Positions 14,373 through 17,386 of a stretch of DNA of 17,386 bases are shown here, in pieces. How positions within the stretch are numbered: the stretch's first letter is position 1; each line of letters opens with the position of its first letter. This stretch comes from JBLNDG01 sp050261415 (GTDB lineage: Bacteria; Bacillota; Clostridia; Lutisporales; Lutisporaceae). A program made the position numbers and the translations under genes. The notes under the pieces were generated by a model, which ran no database searches, had not been told where the DNA came from, and saw only the letters and a list, made by a program, of their open reading frames with translations. Location of the stretch: positions 1-17,386 of the forward strand of contig JBLNDG010000064.1 in assembly GCA_050261415.1 (NCBI GenBank), in the 5' to 3' direction.

Positions 14373-14789
14373 CTATTTCCACAGCATTACGAATGTGCCT
14401 GCTGTAATAAGCGCTCCGGCAACCAGAGTTTTTACAGTAAACTGTTCACCCAGGATGAAAAAAGACAGTATAAGAGTAAGAACGATACTGGATTTATCAA
14501 TTGGCGCAACCTGTGATACATCGCCGAGGGATATTGCCTTATAATAAAATATCCATGACAAGCCGGTTGCCAATCCGGACAGGGTCAAGAATATCCAGTT
14601 CTGCCTTGTCAAACCCTTGATGCTGTACTGTCCCCCAGTTGCGAATACGATGCCCCAGGCCAAAAATATTATAACGACTGTGCGGATTGCTGTAGCAAGA
14701 TTAGAATCCACACCTTTTATGCCAATCTTGGCAAGAATCGAGGTCAAAGCAGCGAACAACGCCGATAGTACTGCAAACAACTTCCACAT
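14373..14789 (-). CDS. Single-domain EamA/DMT family transporter
   Basis: The 138-residue membrane protein has five hydrophobic segments: a first helix (WKLFAVLSALFAALTSILAK), then ATAIRTVVIIFLAWGIVFAT, FLTLSGLATGLSWIFYYKAI, VLTLILSFFILGEQ and LVAGALITAGTFVML. It is about half the size of classic EamA proteins, which have two such repeats, so it should act as a dimer like small EamA proteins. I chose the ATG at 14787-14789 over the GTG at 14804, because GGAGGTG (complement of 14796-14802) lies between them with a six-base spacing to the ATG. The substrate is not predictable. Confidence 0.85.
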   Translation of the reverse strand: MWKLFAVLSALFAALTSILAKIGIKGVDSNLATAIRTVVIIFLAWGIVFATGGQYSIKGLTRQNWIFLTLSGLATGLSWIFYYKAISLGDVSQVAPIDKSSIVLTLILSFFILGEQFTVKTLVAGALITAGTFVMLWK

Positions 14790-14877
14790 ACTTGACACCT
14801 CCACGCAGTAATTCTTATGATAATCCCATTATCAGGCAATATAATCTTAGTGTCAACAATTTGCTGATGGTGAAAAA

Positions 14878-14955
14878 TAAGAGCCAGGCACAAGGCCATT
14901 CAGTTATTTGAGTAATCCTACTAAACAACCGGATAACCCCGGTGCCTGGCTCTTA
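14878..14955. repeat. REP/MITE-like inverted repeat with 14-bp arms
   Basis: TAAGAGCCAGGCAC (14878-14891) and GTGCCTGGCTCTTA (14942-14955) are exact complements with 50 bases between them. A small CCGG-ATAACC-CCGG hairpin lies inside. The GTGCCTGGCTC arm looks like dispersed palindromic repeats seen in many genomes. The right arm lies 30 bases past the stop of the aminotransferase gene, so it may also help end that transcript. Confidence 0.65.
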
Positions 14956-14985
14956 CCTATCAGATTCAAATTACCGTCAATCTTA

Positions 14986-16071
14986 TTATTTGATGCAGGC
15001 TTTTAAAACCTTTAAGAATTCTTTGCAGTCCTCTTCATAGATTTCGCCCATGTTGGCAACCTGGAACATGCCCATGTCCATATATTTCCCTTTACCGGGA
15101 TATACCACATAACCATGGTCCTCCATATCTTTTATGAACTTGTTCAGATCCTTGCCCTCCGGCAGGAATACGGAGGTAACGGTGTTGGACATATATTTTT
15201 CAGGGAGAAGCATCTTAAGACCCAAATCCTTAAGACCGGCACGGAGAATAGCGGCACATTTCTTGTAACGTCCGATCTGCTTGTCCAGTCCTTCTTCCAG
15301 GATGTTCGTCAGAGCTTTGTTTAATGCCCAGAAAAGAGTAACGTTCGGAGTGTTTGGAGTCTGATGGCTTTCTTTTGCACTTGCATAATGTTTTGCCAGG
15401 TTCAGGTAAACATTCTTGCCCTGTTCCTTAGTAATGGATTTCAGGACTTCTTCCTTTGCACATATATATGCGGAGCCTGGGAATGCACCAACGCACTTGC
15501 CGCCTACAGATGAAGTAAATGTAATGTTGTTATCAACTACATCAATGTACTCCCCGGCTGCAGCAGATACGGAATCTACATAAAACCACTTATTGTATTT
15601 CTTACATAAAGCACCCACTTCTTTGACCGGATTAATCATGCCGGTTGAGGTTTCATGGAACACCATAGCAACTACCTTGACCTTTGGGTTTGCAGCAATC
15701 AGTTTTTCTATCTTTGCCAAATCGGGATACTCTGCCCATTCGAAGGAAGCCTCTACCATAGGCACTTCATATTTTTTAAGTATCTCCTCCAGTCTTTCCC
15801 CAAATACACCGTTTTTTATCAGCAGTACTTCATCACCCTTTTTAAAAACAGAGGATAGTACTGTTTCGTTTGCGGATGTGCCGGAACCTGAGACTATTAA
15901 GGAATAGTAGCTGTCATCAGCATTGAACAGTTTATTGATCTTTTTTTGTGTGTCCATAAAAAGTGCCTCGAACTCCGGACTACGGTGACAGATGTCATAA
16001 TGAAGCAGTGCCTCACGTACATTGTCCCTGACCATTACAGGACCCGGACTAAATAATTTTGATTTACTCAA
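14986..16071 (-). CDS. PhnW-like class V aminotransferase
   Basis: The 361-residue PLP enzyme has fold-type I class V features: LFSPGPVMVRDNV at the start, SGSGTSANE (residues 61-69) for phosphate binding, VDSVSA with Asp166 contacting the PLP ring nitrogen, and SSVGGKCVGAFPG with Lys192 as the Schiff-base lysine. The C-terminal HGYVVYPGKGK ... FQVANMGEIYEED stretch closely recalls 2-aminoethylphosphonate-pyruvate transaminase (PhnW), where VIYPGK and IGNIGEV occupy this place. Alanine-glyoxylate or serine-pyruvate activity cannot be excluded. The start is TTG (complement of 16069-16071) with AAAGGAG ten bases upstream. It follows the glycerol kinase gene by 61 bases on the same strand; no other phosphonate gene is visible here. 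Confidence 0.85.
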   Translation of the reverse strand: MSKSKLFSPGPVMVRDNVREALLHYDICHRSPEFEALFMDTQKKINKLFNADDSYYSLIVSGSGTSANETVLSSVFKKGDEVLLIKNGVFGERLEEILKKYEVPMVEASFEWAEYPDLAKIEKLIAANPKVKVVAMVFHETSTGMINPVKEVGALCKKYNKWFYVDSVSAAAGEYIDVVDNNITFTSSVGGKCVGAFPGSAYICAKEEVLKSITKEQGKNVYLNLAKHYASAKESHQTPNTPNVTLFWALNKALTNILEEGLDKQIGRYKKCAAILRAGLKDLGLKMLLPEKYMSNTVTSVFLPEGKDLNKFIKDMEDHGYVVYPGKGKYMDMGMFQVANMGEIYEEDCKEFLKVLKACIK

Positions 16072-16132
16072 TGAAAAGCATCTCCTTTCAGATACTACAT
16101 ATATGTGAATTGTAATTTATGGTATAACATAG

Positions 16133-17386
16133 TTAATCTTGAATCCAGTTCTTTGCTCTTTCTACTGCCCTGTGCCAGTTATATAGAAGGGATTCCCTTT
16201 CATCAGCGCCCATCTTTGGTTCAAAACGTTTGGCCAACTTCCAATTGTTCGCAAGGTCATGGATGGATTCGAACTCACCGATACCCAGGGCTGCCAGATA
16301 AGCTGCCCCCAAAGCTGTGGCCTCATTGATTTCCGGAACATCCACGGGTATGCCTAAAATATCGGACTGGAATTGCATCAAGAAATTGTTGACTACAGCC
16401 CCGCCGTCTGCCCGCATGATTTTTATCGGGATGCTGGCATCCATGTTCATTATATCCAGATTGTCTTTCACCTGATATGCAATGGCTTCCAATGTAGCAC
16501 GCACTATTTCCTCCCTCGAAGTACCACCGGTAATGCCAATCATCATGCCACGTGCGTAAGAGTCCCAGTGAGGTGCGGCAAGTCCTGCAAAGGCAGGAAC
16601 AAAGTAAACTCCTCCATTGCCTTTGGCGGCTACAGCCATTTCCTCTATCTGTGAAGCATTATCAATAATCTTAATACCGTCTCTGAGCCATTGGACTGCT
16701 GCTCCGGCAATGTAGATACCACCATCTAAAGCGAAGGTCATCTTGCCGTTCAGGCCCCAGGCAACGGTAGTCAAAAGCCCATTTTTCGAATAAACCAGTT
16801 TATCCCCTGTATTCATGAGCATAAAGCATCCGGTTCCATACGTGGTTTTGATGCTTCCGGGAGTGTAGCAGGCCTGTCCGAACAGTGCAGCTTGCTGGTC
16901 TACCACAGAACCGGAGATAGGAATCTTTGCGCCGAAGAAATCCAAAGGATCGGTGTATCCATATATCATGGAGCTATCACAAATTTCCGGCAAAATGCGT
17001 TTGTCTATCCCGAGGATGTTTAAAATATCATCATCCCATTGTCCTGTATGGATATTGAGCAGCATGGTACGGGAAGCAGTGGAATAATCGGTGATATGTA
17101 TCTGACCGTGAGTCATTTTCCAGATCATCCAGGTATCCAGAGTGCCTGCAATAAGCCTGCCTTCCCGGGCTTTTTCCTTCGCATCGGGAACATTATCCAA
17201 GATCCATTTGATTTTGGTCGCACTAAAATAGGAGTCAATCATTAAGCCCGTTCTTTCCCGGATCAATTCGCTGTATTTTTCTGCTAAAGAATCCGCATAA
17301 CGGGCGGTACGGCGATCCTGCCAAACAATGGCATTGTAGATAGGAAGGCCGGTGAACTTATCCCATACGACTACGGTTTCCCCTTG
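16133..17386 (-). CDS. glpK: Glycerol kinase, C-terminal 417 residues (cut by window edge)
   Basis: The frame is open from the right edge to the TAA at 16133-16135. It begins QGETVVVWDKFTGLPIYNAI, then VWQDRRT, which places the missing part at about 80 N-terminal residues. FGGY-kinase and GlpK blocks follow: DSYFSATKIKWILDNV, GTLDTWMIWKMTHGQ, TDYSTASRTMLLNIHT, VVDQQAALFGQ with the catalytic-type Asp, TYGTGCFMLMNTG, FVPAFAGLAAPHWD, and DGGAVVNNFLMQFQSDILG. The high match over its length to known glycerol kinases makes glycerol the likely substrate, phosphorylated with ATP to glycerol 3-phosphate in the cytoplasm. No glpF or glpD is in view. Confidence 0.94.
   Translation of the reverse strand, partial: QGETVVVWDKFTGLPIYNAIVWQDRRTARYADSLAEKYSELIRERTGLMIDSYFSATKIKWILDNVPDAKEKAREGRLIAGTLDTWMIWKMTHGQIHITDYSTASRTMLLNIHTGQWDDDILNILGIDKRILPEICDSSMIYGYTDPLDFFGAKIPISGSVVDQQAALFGQACYTPGSIKTTYGTGCFMLMNTGDKLVYSKNGLLTTVAWGLNGKMTFALDGGIYIAGAAVQWLRDGIKIIDNASQIEEMAVAAKGNGGVYFVPAFAGLAAPHWDSYARGMMIGITGGTSREEIVRATLEAIAYQVKDNLDIMNMDASIPIKIMRADGGAVVNNFLMQFQSDILGIPVDVPEINEATALGAAYLAALGIGEFESIHDLANNWKLAKRFEPKMGADERESLLYNWHRAVERAKNWIQD

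Overview
The window looks like a chromosome segment from an anaerobic member of the Bacillota, probably class Clostridia. The support is strong AGGAGG-type ribosome sites, several TTG and GTG starts, A/T-rich intergenic DNA with simple hairpin/T-run terminators, a formate-tetrahydrofolate ligase, an anaerobic histidine-degradation block and a likely selenoprotein. I cannot name the species. All functions are read from sequence and remembered family features; no search was run.

Left flank (1-6803, all minus strand). In transcription order there is a small GYF_2-type tail-anchored protein (6366-6803), a MATE efflux pump (4700-6091), formate-tetrahydrofolate ligase fhs (2871-4553), long-form urocanate hydratase hutU (641-2677) and the start of glutamate formimidoyltransferase (1-523, cut by the window edge). 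The last three connect histidine breakdown to tetrahydrofolate-bound C1 units and formate.

Central island (about 7092-12524). Here the coding strand flips to plus. The island starts against a decayed C-terminal scrap of an L,D-transpeptidase gene and ends at a strong terminator next to an intact L,D-transpeptidase. It encodes, in order: a C_GCAxxG_C_C-type redox lipoprotein with a Tat-like signal and an in-frame UGA followed by a SECIS-like hairpin (very likely selenocysteine, Sec75); TatA; TatC; an FMN-binding lipoprotein; a TusA/SirA-like protein; a divergent LysR regulator; one YeeE/YedE half-protein; a second TusA-like protein; and a second YeeE/YedE half-protein. The two main promoters, at 7092 and 10851, share a 65-base ungapped block (47/65 identical) containing a T-N11-A LysR-type site, so the LysR protein probably controls both arms.

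I read the island as one system. The YeeE halves plus the TusA proteins would take up a sulfur or selenium oxyanion (thiosulfate is the best-known substrate) and pass the chalcogen on as persulfide or perselenide. Outside the membrane, a folded selenoprotein exported by its own TatAC pair would do redox chemistry with the flavinylated lipoprotein. This assignment is inference; the parts are visible.

Right flank (12537-17386, minus strand again). It holds the L,D-transpeptidase, a YcaQ/AlkX-type winged-helix DNA glycosylase with a QxD motif, a single-domain EamA transporter, a PhnW-like class V aminotransferase and the C-terminal most of glycerol kinase. Several inverted repeats lie between these genes. 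There are no tRNA, rRNA, CRISPR or transposase genes that I can see, and no gene-free stretch above 300 bases other than the 6804-7214 region, which is filled by the Ldt remnant and the first island promoter.
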